Source of the DNA: Planctomycetota bacterium
GTDB lineage: Bacteria; Planctomycetota; Phycisphaerae; UBA1845; PWPN01
DNA: 7,271 nucleotides
Direction of reading: 5' to 3'
Assembly: GCA_016209665.1 (NCBI GenBank)
Contig: JACQVT010000701.1
Coordinates: 1-7,271 of the forward strand
Below are positions 1 through 6,129 of this stretch, in pieces. The position numbers were made by a program, and so were the translations under genes. A model generated the notes under the pieces. The model saw nothing but the letters and a program-made list of their open reading frames with translations. It made no database searches and was not told the DNA's origin. How positions within the stretch are numbered: position 1 is the first letter of the stretch; each line of letters starts with the position of its first letter.

Positions 1-538
1 GCGCGGCCGAGGGGTCGCCGCCGCGCAGGGGGCCTTGTGTCAAATAGGTGACCAGGGAGATCGCGACAAAGTTCAGCAGGATGGTGCTCAACACCAGGGG
101 GACGTTGCGGTGGTTTTCGAGCAGGGCCGCGGGGATGGCGAACAACCCGCCCGCTACCGCCGCGGCCAGCAGCATCGTCGGCAGCAGCAGCCAGCCGGGC
201 CAGGCGTCGAGCCGCGTGCCCATCGCCCCCACGACGATGGCCCCCAGGACGAACTGTCCTTCGGCTCCGATATTCCACGCCTGGCAGCGAAAGGCGACGG
301 CCACCGCCAGGCCGCACAGCATCAGCGGGCACGCCCGGCCGAGAGCGTCGGCGAATCGGTCGGCATCGCCCAGCGGCCCGGCCGCCAGGGCACCCAGCAT
401 CGCCAACGGGTCCTTACCCAGCGCGGCGGCCGCGATCAGGACGATGACGGTGGCCGCCGCGGCGGCGCCGATCGACTGGCCGAGGCCGGTCCACAGTCGT
501 CGTTGAGCTATCAGCTCGCCTGGTCGAGTTTGCGACAT
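1..538 (-). CDS. BMP-family ABC transporter permease, partial (cut by window edge)
   Basis: The first 179 codons of an inner-membrane permease of the branched-chain/ribose/BMP type (NupP/YufP-like). The frame runs off the window at base 1, so the C-terminal half is missing. Hydrophobic, probably membrane-spanning, stretches are at about residues 22-40, 68-83, 96-106, 115-140 and 147-166. The family hallmark NIGAEGQ occurs at 89-95 after AVAFRCQAW, and TILLNFVAISLVTYLTQGPLRG (152-173) matches the usual TIMLNYIA...YL..GPLR region. The segment before it reads RNVPLVLS where relatives usually have a GxNEVI-like sequence. The start ATG at 538 has GGAGG (549-553) 10 nt upstream and overlaps the ATPase end by 28 nt, a tight arrangement typical of translationally coupled transporter subunits. 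A second permease gene would be expected further downstream, outside the window. Confidence 0.85.
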   Translation of the reverse strand, partial: MSQTRPGELIAQRRLWTGLGQSIGAAAAATVIVLIAAAALGKDPLAMLGALAAGPLGDADRFADALGRACPLMLCGLAVAVAFRCQAWNIGAEGQFVLGAIVVGAMGTRLDAWPGWLLLPTMLLAAAVAGGLFAIPAALLENHRNVPLVLSTILLNFVAISLVTYLTQGPLRGGDPSAA

Positions 539-1668
539 TCGCGTGTGGCCTCCGGCCCACCGTCGCGACGTTCAGTCTGGGTTCCCAGCAGCATCAGCCG
601 GCCGATGGCGGCCCGGTCGCATCGCGGCCAGTCGGCCGGCAGGCAGCGGCCGCGGAACATCCCCGCGACGCGGTCGGAACGGCCGAGCAACTCGTCCAGG
701 TCGCTGTGAATCAGGAGGACCGCGGCGCCGCGGGCCCGCTGGGCCAGCAACTGCTCGAACACGAACCGCGTGGCTGCCACGTCCAGGCCGCGGACGGGGT
801 TGTGGGCCACGATGAGACGCGGCGAGCCGCCCAGCTCGCGGGCCAGCACCAGCTTTTGCTGGTTTCCGCCACTAAGATGCCGGGCCTCGGTCCGGGTCGA
901 GCCGGCCCGCACGTCGAACCGGCCGAGCCGCTCGGCGGCCTGGGCATCGACCCGACCCCATCGAATCAGCCCCGTCCGAGCGAACGCAGGCGAGGTGTAG
1001 TCCTTGAGGATGAGGTTCTCGACCAGGTTCATCGTCGGCACGAGGGCCTGGCTCTGCCGGTCCGCCGGGACGTGGGCCAGGCCAAGCTGGTGGCGTTCCC
1101 GCACGCCCAGCCGACCCACGTCATGTCCGTCGATCAGGAGGCGGCCCGCCGACGGCCGCCGCAGGCCCACGATGATCGCCGCCAGCAGGTCCTGGCCGTT
1201 GCCCTCGACGCCCGCGATGCCGACAATCTCGCCGGGCCGCACCTCGAGGCTCACGGCCTCAATGCGGCGGTTCGAGATGGGGTCGACGGCGGAGACGTTT
1301 TCGAGGCGCAGGGTCGGCATCGGTGCGGATGCAGGGGCCAGCGACCGCGCAGGCCGAAGGGGCGACAGGGCCTGGCCCACCATCAACTCGGCCATGCGGT
1401 CGGTCGTCAACTCGGCCGTGGGGCCGTGGTGCACGCGACGTCCGTGCCGCAATATCGTCACCTCATCGCAGAGGCGGCTGACTTCGTCGAGCTTGTGACT
1501 GATGAACGCGACGGCCAAGCCCTGCTGCCGCAGCCGGCCGATCGCGGCAAACAACTGGTCCGTCTCTTGGGGGGTCAGCACCGCCGTCGGCTCGTCGAGG
1601 ATCAGCACCCGCCTGGCGACGGCCAGCGCTCGCAGGATCTCCACCCGCTGCCGCTCGCCGACACTCAA
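511..1668 (-). CDS. C-terminal fragment of the ABC ATPase (end of domain 1 plus complete domain 2)
   Basis: An open frame of 385 codons beginning at the TTG immediately after the internal TGA. It opens directly on the first domain's signature (L)SVGERQ, then Walker B VLILDEP (21-27) and switch histidine H58 in FISHKLDE. Domain 2 follows with GVEGNGQD (153-160), a degenerate Walker A without Lys-Ser/Thr, as is usual for the second domain of this family, then HVPADRQ (199-205), signature LSGGNQQK (265-272), NPVRGLDV (290-297) and HSDLDELLGRSDRV (321-334). No Shine-Dalgarno sequence precedes the TTG, so independent translation is doubtful and the TTG start is only nominal. The stop (511-513) lies beyond the permease start codon. 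Confidence 0.75.
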   Translation of the reverse strand: MSVGERQRVEILRALAVARRVLILDEPTAVLTPQETDQLFAAIGRLRQQGLAVAFISHKLDEVSRLCDEVTILRHGRRVHHGPTAELTTDRMAELMVGQALSPLRPARSLAPASAPMPTLRLENVSAVDPISNRRIEAVSLEVRPGEIVGIAGVEGNGQDLLAAIIVGLRRPSAGRLLIDGHDVGRLGVRERHQLGLAHVPADRQSQALVPTMNLVENLILKDYTSPAFARTGLIRWGRVDAQAAERLGRFDVRAGSTRTEARHLSGGNQQKLVLARELGGSPRLIVAHNPVRGLDVAATRFVFEQLLAQRARGAAVLLIHSDLDELLGRSDRVAGMFRGRCLPADWPRCDRAAIGRLMLLGTQTERRDGGPEATRECRKLDQAS

Positions 1669-1671
1669 TCA
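1669..1671 (-). other. In-frame TGA stop interrupting the ABC ATPase
   Basis: The minus strand reads GTC TGA TTG AGT GTC GGC GAG, that is V-stop-LSVGE. Relatives normally have Asp at the stop position. No single substitution turns GAT or GAC into TGA. However, GTCTGATTG can be derived from GTCGATTTG (V-D-L) by moving one T three bases, so paired indels are one possible origin; a single change from Arg, Gly, Trp, Cys, Ser or Leu codons is another. Confidence 0.9.
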
Positions 1672-2085
1672 GACCACGCGGGCCGCGGGGTCGACGTCCA
1701 GCCCCGTCCGTCCGCCCAACTCCGTGACTCGTGCCGCCACTCGGCGCCGCGATACAACCTGCCCCCATTCGCGTCGGCCGATCAGAAAGTTCTCCGCCAC
1801 CGTCAGCGTGGGCACGAGCATGAAGTGCTGGTGGACCATCGCGAGGCCCGCCCGGGCCGCCTCCGCGGGCGAGCCTGCGGGCAGCGGACGACCCTCGATG
1901 GTGACCGTGCCCGCGTCGGGCCGGACCAGACCGGCGGCGATCCGCATCAACGTCGTCTTGCCCGCCCCGTTCTCGCCCAGCACGCCATGGACGCTGCCGG
2001 CGCGCAGCGTGAGGTCCACGCCGTCCAGAGCGACGTTCTCGGCGAATCGTTTGGTGATGGCGGCCAGGTTGAACACCGTGTCCAC
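1669..2085 (-). CDS. N-terminal fragment of the ABC ATPase (first half of nucleotide-binding domain 1)
   Basis: A 138-residue fragment starting at GTG 2085. It carries the Walker A loop GENGAGKTT (37-45, K43 binding ATP phosphates) and the Q-loop region MVHQHFMLVPTLTVAENFLIG (83-103, Q86). It ends at VDPAARVV, just before the signature motif. Alone it lacks the signature, Walker B and switch histidine, so it cannot form a complete ATPase domain. It is the upstream part of the interrupted gene at 511-2085. Confidence 0.8.
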   Translation of the reverse strand: MDTVFNLAAITKRFAENVALDGVDLTLRAGSVHGVLGENGAGKTTLMRIAAGLVRPDAGTVTIEGRPLPAGSPAEAARAGLAMVHQHFMLVPTLTVAENFLIGRREWGQVVSRRRVAARVTELGGRTGLDVDPAARVV

Positions 2086-2123
2086 GTCGGCCCTTGTCGC
2101 TCAGGTCCTCGCCATCCGGGCAG

Positions 2124-3305
2124 TCAGGCCCAAATGCGTGTCTCGGGAGAATAGGCGGAGACCGTGCCGGATGACCAGGGCGGCGATTGGCAAGTCTCCG
2201 CGGCGGGCAACGGATCGAGGTCGCGGCTTGTCCCTTCACGGCACCCCAGCCAGCGCGCCAACCCCTGGTAAACGATTCGGAAATCGACGGTGGGTATGAG
2301 GTTCCCGAAATCGGTCGCGTGCAGGGACGGGGGGGTTGCGTACAGGCCGCCGCGGACGGGTCTGCCCAGGAGCAGGACGGGGCCGGCCGAGCCGTGGTCG
2401 GTGCCGCCGGTCGCGTTTTCCGCCGGGCGTCGGCCGAACTCCGACCAAGCCATCAGGACGACGCGGTCGGCGGCGCCTCGAACCTCAAGCTCGTGATGGA
2501 ACTCGGCAAGACCGTCGCCCAACTCGCGCAGGACCGTCGCGTGCCGCGCGAGTTGGTCCTCGTGGGTGTCGAAGCCGCCGACGGTGGCCAGAACGATCGG
2601 CGGCGGCTGGGGTGATAGGATCACCCGCGCCGCGGTCGCCAGCGTAGCCGCGATCGCCCCCGGACGATACGCGACCGGGCCGCGGCGTGGTGAGGTCAAT
2701 CCGCCGGCGATCCGGCACAGCCGGGGACTGACCATCGTCGCCACCGGCGGCCTACCGACGCAGACGACCGGCCGGCCGGCCACTGGGGCCACCCGCTCGA
2801 CGACGTCGTCCCACCAGCCGCGGTCGGCACCCGCGGCTCCGTTGCCTGTGGCCCACATATGGCACGACCCGACGTGCGAGTAGTCGGGAGCGGGGTGACC
2901 CACCCCGTGAACGACGGCCAGGCGGCCTTGATCGAACAGCCGGGCCAGCCCGGCCAACGCCGGATGAAACCCCCATCGCCCGTCGATAGCCAGGACGTAC
3001 GGTGCCACGCTGGACAACCGAGGCCGCAACTCGTGATACAGCGGGTCCGCATAGGGGACGATGGTGTTGAGGCCGTCGTTGCCGCCCGACAGATGCAGTA
3101 AAACCAAGGTCCGGTCGGTTCGTTCCCGAGCCCCGGTCGGCCGGCCGAAACTCACCGCCGAAGGCAGCAGCACACCGGCGGCGCCGGCGCGAAGAAGATT
3201 CCGGCGACTGGGAGTGCAGCCGGGAGCCCGTGTGGGACCGGCTTCCAGCCGGTCCGTTTTCAGGCGCTTGGAATGCACGCTGATGGATAGTCGCGTCGTG
3301 CTCAT
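2124..3305 (-). CDS. DUF1501 domain protein, Tat-exported
   Basis: A 393-residue DUF1501 protein, a family abundant in Planctomycetota, related to the sulfatase/alkaline-phosphatase fold and without an established biochemical role. Key motifs in order: SRRNLLRAGAAG (33-44), a twin-arginine export motif followed by a hydrophobic stretch to about 53; HLSGGNDGLNTIVPY (71-85); DYSHVGSCHMWATG (141-154); VGGFDTHEDQ (242-251); SEFGRRPAEN (288-297); GTDHG (301-305); and DFRIVYQGLARWLG (341-354). All family landmarks are present. An upstream in-frame ATG at 3374 exists but lies inside the aminotransferase gene. ATG 3305 is chosen because AAGGG (3313-3317) sits 7 nt before it, placing the start 10 nt after the aminotransferase stop. 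The segment before the Tat motif is odd: residues 14-26 (RLKTDRLEAGPTR) are encoded by a palindromic repeat also found between two other genes here, so the N-terminus has been lengthened in frame by a repeat. A later true start cannot be excluded. Confidence 0.9.
   Translation of the reverse strand: MSTTRLSISVHSKRLKTDRLEAGPTRAPGCTPSRRNLLRAGAAGVLLPSAVSFGRPTGARERTDRTLVLLHLSGGNDGLNTIVPYADPLYHELRPRLSSVAPYVLAIDGRWGFHPALAGLARLFDQGRLAVVHGVGHPAPDYSHVGSCHMWATGNGAAGADRGWWDDVVERVAPVAGRPVVCVGRPPVATMVSPRLCRIAGGLTSPRRGPVAYRPGAIAATLATAARVILSPQPPPIVLATVGGFDTHEDQLARHATVLRELGDGLAEFHHELEVRGAADRVVLMAWSEFGRRPAENATGGTDHGSAGPVLLLGRPVRGGLYATPPSLHATDFGNLIPTVDFRIVYQGLARWLGCREGTSRDLDPLPAAETCQSPPWSSGTVSAYSPETRIWA
3228..3264 (-). 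repeat. Palindromic dispersed repeat, copy A (inside the DUF1501 coding region)
   Basis: The second copy of the 37-nt element, on the minus strand and in the coding sense of the DUF1501 gene, encoding residues 14-26. Its hairpin arms extend to 9 bp (GGACCGGCT, loop GGA, AGCCGGTCC). It differs from copy B at two positions, one just before the palindrome and one just after. In this orientation no T-run follows the hairpin on the transcript, so it should not terminate transcription of its host gene. Confidence 0.85.
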
Positions 3306-3312
3306 TCGTTCG

Positions 3313-3317
3313 CCCTT
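3313..3317 (-). promoter_or_regulatory. Shine-Dalgarno AAGGG setting the DUF1501 start
   Basis: AAGGG lies 7 nt before ATG 3305 and shares bases with the TAA stop of the aminotransferase gene (3316-3318). It favours 3305 over the in-frame ATGs at 3323 and 3374, and suggests that translation of the two genes is coupled. Confidence 0.6.
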
Positions 3318-4542
3318 ATGCATGGAAGGCCTTCTGGATCTTGCGGACGGCCTCGGGAATGTCCGCGAGGTCACGCTCGTCGGCCAGCAGCATGGTCTGC
3401 GACAGCCAGATGCTTTCGGCGCAGACCCGTTCGGCGTTCGGGCAGGGCTCGACCGCCACCAGTTCCGGGTGCCGCTTCCTGACCGCCTGGGTGATGCTGT
3501 GGTCGGAGACCAGGTCGGTGTAACCGGCGCTGCAGGGAATGCCTTCGGCCTGCAGGGCCTTGGTGAACTCCGCCCGGGGTCGTCCGCCGAACGCCGAGGG
3601 AATATAGCGCATGGGGTACAGGTGCCAGGCGTGATTGGTGACGTACTCGGGCGTTTCGGCCGGGCGGATGCCGGTGATGCCCTTCAGCTCGGCGTTGAGG
3701 TACCGGGCGGCGCGGTTGCGTCGCTCGCACTGGGCATCCAGTTCCTTGAGCCGGTTCTCGAGGAGCACGGCGAGGTACTCGGACGGCCGATAGCTGTATC
3801 CGGCCCGCGGCTCATCGAGGGTCATCCCCGGCGGCGGTCGGCCGCAGTGATGCAGGGCGTGGGCCAGCTTGTAGACCTCCGGCGAGCTGGTGGCGACGAA
3901 GCCCCCCTCGCCCGAGGTCAGGTTCTTGGTGGACTGAAACGAGAAGCAGCCGGCATCGCCGATGCTGCCGCACTTGCGGTTCCGGTAGCCGGCTCCGTGG
4001 CTCTGGCAGGCGTCCTCGACGACTTTCAGCCTGTGCTTCTTCGCGATCGCGAGGATGCGGTCCATGTCGGCCGGACAGCCGAGAATGTGCACGGGCATGA
4101 TGACGCGGGTCTTGGGCGTGATCGCCGCCTCCAGAGCCTCGGGGCTCAGGCAGGCGCTCTCGGGTTCCACGTCGACGAACCGCACGGCAAAGCCCACCTC
4201 CCAGGCGGCGTGGGCGGAGGCGATGAAGGTGTAGTTCGGAACGATACACTCGCCGTTGTAGCTCAACCCGTCGGTGTCGGTCACGGCGGCGAGGGCCAAC
4301 TTCAGGGCGTTTGTTCCCGACGTGGTCATCAGTCCATGCGTCGTCCCGAGGTAGTCGCAGAAGGCCTTGGCGAATTGGCGGCCGCGGGGCTGGGGCAGTC
4401 CTTCGGTGCGGCTGAAGTAGACCTCGCGGAAGCCTCGCTGATGCTCCTCCCACTGCGGTTCGCTGACGGCAGGCCAGCTCGGCCAGGGCCGGGTGCGGTT
4501 GTCGTGGACCGGGGTGCCGCCGTCCATCGCCAGTTTGCTCAT
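3316..4542 (-). CDS. DegT/DnrJ/EryC1/StrS family PLP-dependent aminotransferase
   Basis: A 408-residue cytoplasmic fold-type I PLP enzyme of the sugar aminotransferase superfamily, whose members usually transfer an amino group from Glu or Gln to a keto-sugar. Visible signatures: TTSGTNAL (73-80, phosphate-binding loop), PNYTFIASAHA (102-112), VEDACQSHGA (175-184, with D177 expected to contact the pyridine nitrogen), and CFSFQSTKNLTSGEGG (199-214), where K206 is the expected PLP Schiff-base lysine. GYSYRPSEYLAVLL (248-261) matches the usual G-x-NYR-x-SE region. The length is normal and no key residue is missing. The start is supported by GGAGG at 4549-4553, 6 nt before the ATG. No nucleotide-sugar synthesis gene is present in the window, so an LPS or antibiotic-sugar role is not supported by context; many Planctomycetota carry such homologues beside DUF1501 or secreted hydrolase genes. 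The stop codon overlaps the Shine-Dalgarno sequence of the following DUF1501 gene, which indicates translational coupling. Confidence 0.93.
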   Translation of the reverse strand: MSKLAMDGGTPVHDNRTRPWPSWPAVSEPQWEEHQRGFREVYFSRTEGLPQPRGRQFAKAFCDYLGTTHGLMTTSGTNALKLALAAVTDTDGLSYNGECIVPNYTFIASAHAAWEVGFAVRFVDVEPESACLSPEALEAAITPKTRVIMPVHILGCPADMDRILAIAKKHRLKVVEDACQSHGAGYRNRKCGSIGDAGCFSFQSTKNLTSGEGGFVATSSPEVYKLAHALHHCGRPPPGMTLDEPRAGYSYRPSEYLAVLLENRLKELDAQCERRNRAARYLNAELKGITGIRPAETPEYVTNHAWHLYPMRYIPSAFGGRPRAEFTKALQAEGIPCSAGYTDLVSDHSITQAVRKRHPELVAVEPCPNAERVCAESIWLSQTMLLADERDLADIPEAVRKIQKAFHA

Positions 4543-4584
4543 GTTGCGCCTCCGGTGGATCGGATTCGTTGTGACGTGGTCGAC

Positions 4585-4615
4585 ATTACGGTATCGACCC
4601 GCGCGACAGTGTCAA
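4585..4615 (-). promoter_or_regulatory. Candidate sigma-70-type promoter for the aminotransferase gene
   Basis: On the minus strand a perfect TTGACA occurs at 4610-4615, upstream of the aminotransferase start and downstream of repeat copy B. Possible -10 boxes are CGTAAT at 4585-4590 (4 of 6, 19-bp spacer) and TACCGT at 4588-4593 (3 of 6, 16-bp spacer). The -35 match is strong and the -10 is weak. The location, directly after a terminator-like hairpin, makes an internal promoter plausible. Confidence 0.35.
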
Positions 4616-4633
4616 GCGCGAACACCTGTGGAT

Positions 4634-4670
4634 CCTGAAAACCGACCGGCTGGAAGCCGGTCCTACACGG
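4634..4670 (+). repeat. Palindromic dispersed repeat, copy B (intergenic)
   Basis: A 37-nt element beginning CCTGAAAAC and ending ACACGG, with a perfect 8-bp inverted repeat at its centre (GACCGGCT, loop GGA, AGCCGGTC). It matches copy A at 3228-3264 in 35 of 37 positions but in opposite orientation. It lies in the 144-nt gap between the ceramidase-like gene and the aminotransferase gene. On the transcribed (minus) strand the hairpin is followed by GGTTTTC, which resembles a weak intrinsic terminator. Confidence 0.85.
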
Positions 4671-4686
4671 TCTGCGGGATGCGCTC

Positions 4687-6087
4687 CTACTCGCTCGGTT
4701 GCGACGCGAAGGCCTTGGGCATCAGCCGGTCGACCGCGGCGGCGATCAGCTCTTCGACCTCTCCGCCCAGCCGTGTGGGGCGGTCGTAGTAGATCATGGA
4801 GTCGGCGGCCTCGTAGCCGCCCTCCTTCAGCACCCGCCGAGAGGGAATGTAACAGGGGACATCGTTGGCGTAGGCGGTGACCCACAGACGATCGGGATCG
4901 AACTGCTTTTTCAACCGCAGTGAGTAGTCCACGACCACCTCACCCCCGAGGAAGACCATCGCCAACTCCCGGCCGAACGCCCACGTCTGGACGGGGTAGG
5001 GCAGTTCCGTCGGCAGGGACTCGCCGCGGTCCAGACGGGCAAGCTGCAGCCTGGCGTGATAGCCGACGGGGGTCTGGAGCCGGGCGCGTTTCTCCCATTC
5101 CTGGCGATCCGGGATCTTCTCGAAGGGCAGTTCGATGCGCTCGAACCGGCAGGCCGGCGGCCCGGACACGGGGCTCAGCTTGCCCGCGAGCAGCCGATCG
5201 ATCTCATCGGCGACAGCCTGGCCATGTTGCTTGGCGTACTCGAGTTTGAGCCGGGGCTCAGGGTTCGCGTCGGCTCCGCAGCCGACGGTGACCAAGCACA
5301 GGACGCCGGGATGGTTCCGCTCGACGAACTCCTGGGCGTAGCCCGCCCAGTCACCGCAGATCTTCATGTCGTTGCTGCCCAGCGTCGTGCAGTGACAGGC
5401 GTAGTTGGCCGCCAGCGCGATGAGTCCGCCCTGGGCGTCAGTGACGCGGAGCACGGGCACGGCATGGTCGACCGGCCCCTTGGGGTTGGGGGCCATCTGG
5501 ATCGATCCATCGGGCCTGGCGAGCCGGCGGTTCATGGCGAAGCCGGCCTTCCCCTGGGCCCAATCCAGCCGCGCGGGCCGGCGGTTCGCCAGGGCCGCCA
5601 TCGAGACCTGTTGCAGTCGCTCGATCAGCCAGGCGGTGTACCGGTCGATGCGGGCCTGATGCTCGGGCGGTACGGGTTCGCCGAAGATGGTCGCCAGCGC
5701 GCCGCTCAGGCACGGCGCGGTGTGCGTGTGAGTGCAGCACAGGACGAACCGCTCTCGGCTTACGCCGGCCTGACGCTCCACGTGCTCGGCCACTTTCTCG
5801 GTCACCGAGGCGGGCACCACGCAGGATTCCACCGCCAGCAGGACCGCGACGTCGTCGGCCGTATCGCCGATGGCCAGCGCCTTGGCCCATATTCGTTGCT
5901 CGACGCCGGTGGACTCCGTGCGTCGGGCGCCGTAACCCGACAGGCGAATCGGGTAATCAGGCGTGATGTCCAGCCGGGCCACGCCGACCAGACAGCCGGT
6001 CGGCTGAGCGACCGCTCCCCTCGTTAGCGCTAAACCGAGTCCGATTCCGAGCATCAACCGGCGGATCGCTTGGCCCGTGTCGTGCAT
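4687..6087 (-). CDS. Secreted neutral/alkaline ceramidase-like hydrolase (ceramidase N-terminal domain)
   Basis: A 466-residue exported protein matching the neutral/alkaline non-lysosomal ceramidase N-terminal domain, a zinc amidase fold. Residues 1-28 look like a Sec signal peptide with likely cleavage after AVA and before Q28. The mature protein opens with VGVARLDITPDYPIRLSGYG (34-53). Likely metal ligands are in THTHTAP (H120, H122), ACHCTT (H232) and GGEVVVDYS (E383). The segment AYANDVPCYIPSRRVLKEGGYEA (405-427) matches the conserved C-terminal part of the domain. Where true neutral ceramidases carry GDVSPN with the nucleophile Ser, this protein has GCGADANP (269-276), so ceramide hydrolysis should not be assumed. 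It also lacks the extra C-terminal domain of full-length ceramidases, as do other short bacterial homologues. The start is set by GGAGG at 6095-6099, 7 nt before the ATG. It follows the binding-protein gene by 42 nt, probably in one transcript. The fold is secure; the substrate is unknown, perhaps an amide-linked compound. Confidence 0.88.
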   Translation of the reverse strand: MHDTGQAIRRLMLGIGLGLALTRGAVAQPTGCLVGVARLDITPDYPIRLSGYGARRTESTGVEQRIWAKALAIGDTADDVAVLLAVESCVVPASVTEKVAEHVERQAGVSRERFVLCCTHTHTAPCLSGALATIFGEPVPPEHQARIDRYTAWLIERLQQVSMAALANRRPARLDWAQGKAGFAMNRRLARPDGSIQMAPNPKGPVDHAVPVLRVTDAQGGLIALAANYACHCTTLGSNDMKICGDWAGYAQEFVERNHPGVLCLVTVGCGADANPEPRLKLEYAKQHGQAVADEIDRLLAGKLSPVSGPPACRFERIELPFEKIPDRQEWEKRARLQTPVGYHARLQLARLDRGESLPTELPYPVQTWAFGRELAMVFLGGEVVVDYSLRLKKQFDPDRLWVTAYANDVPCYIPSRRVLKEGGYEAADSMIYYDRPTRLGGEVEELIAAAVDRLMPKAFASQPSE

Positions 6088-6129
6088 GTTCGGTCCTCCC
6101 TTCTCAACTGCTGGCCTGGCCCGCGGGCA

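Larger units (their letters stand above)
511..2085 (-). pseudogene. BMP-family ABC transporter ATPase (two nucleotide-binding domains), interrupted by an in-frame TGA
   Basis: Read through the TGA at 1669-1671, this is a single 524-residue frame matching the double-domain ATPases that energise BMP-type nucleoside importers (NupO/YufO, BmpE-like, about 510 residues). The reading frame is identical on both sides, so the lesion is one codon, not a net frameshift. The stop falls between the Q-loop and the signature motif of the first domain, exactly where the family usually has Asp before LSVG. Every expected motif is otherwise intact upstream and downstream, so the event looks recent or artefactual. 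The start is GTG at 2085 with AAGGG 5 nt upstream. It follows DUF1501 by 38 nt and overlaps the permease start by 28 nt. TGA is used as a normal stop by neighbouring genes, so a reassigned code is unlikely. Possible explanations are a genuine nonsense mutation, a sequencing or assembly error, or low-level readthrough. Confidence 0.85.

Noticed and set aside
35..709. Plus-strand open frame of 224 codons over the permease and ATPase end
   Set aside because: The minus strand in this region encodes a permease with the NIGAEGQ motif and hydrophobic segments; the plus-strand product is a Gln/Arg/Gly-rich shadow.
1669..1671. Selenocysteine or reassigned TGA in the ATPase
   Set aside because: The position is normally Asp, not a redox residue; I see no convincing downstream SECIS-like hairpin, and neighbouring genes end on TGA.
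706..2154. Long plus-strand open frame of 482 codons antisense to the ABC ATPase
   Set aside because: It is the complementary frame of a clearly recognisable ATPase, kept open by high-GC codon periodicity; the translation is Arg/Gly/Gln-rich and low in recognisable motifs.
3228..3264. Copy A as a transcription terminator on the plus strand (hairpin followed by GTTTT)
   Set aside because: No plausible plus-strand gene ends here, so the T-run is better explained as part of the repeat consensus.
3306..3374. Upstream ATG at 3374 (or 3323) as the DUF1501 start
   Set aside because: It would overlap the aminotransferase coding region by up to 59 nt and encode a low-complexity Arg/Ser stretch; ATG 3305 has a well-placed Shine-Dalgarno sequence.
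3061..4638. Plus-strand open frame of 525 codons antisense to the aminotransferase and the start of DUF1501
   Set aside because: It overlaps two genes with complete family motifs; its translation shows no recognisable domain and its openness is explained by GC bias.
5056..6027. Plus-strand open frame of 323 codons antisense to the ceramidase-like gene
   Set aside because: A shadow of a gene with signal peptide, metal ligands and Shine-Dalgarno sequence on the other strand.
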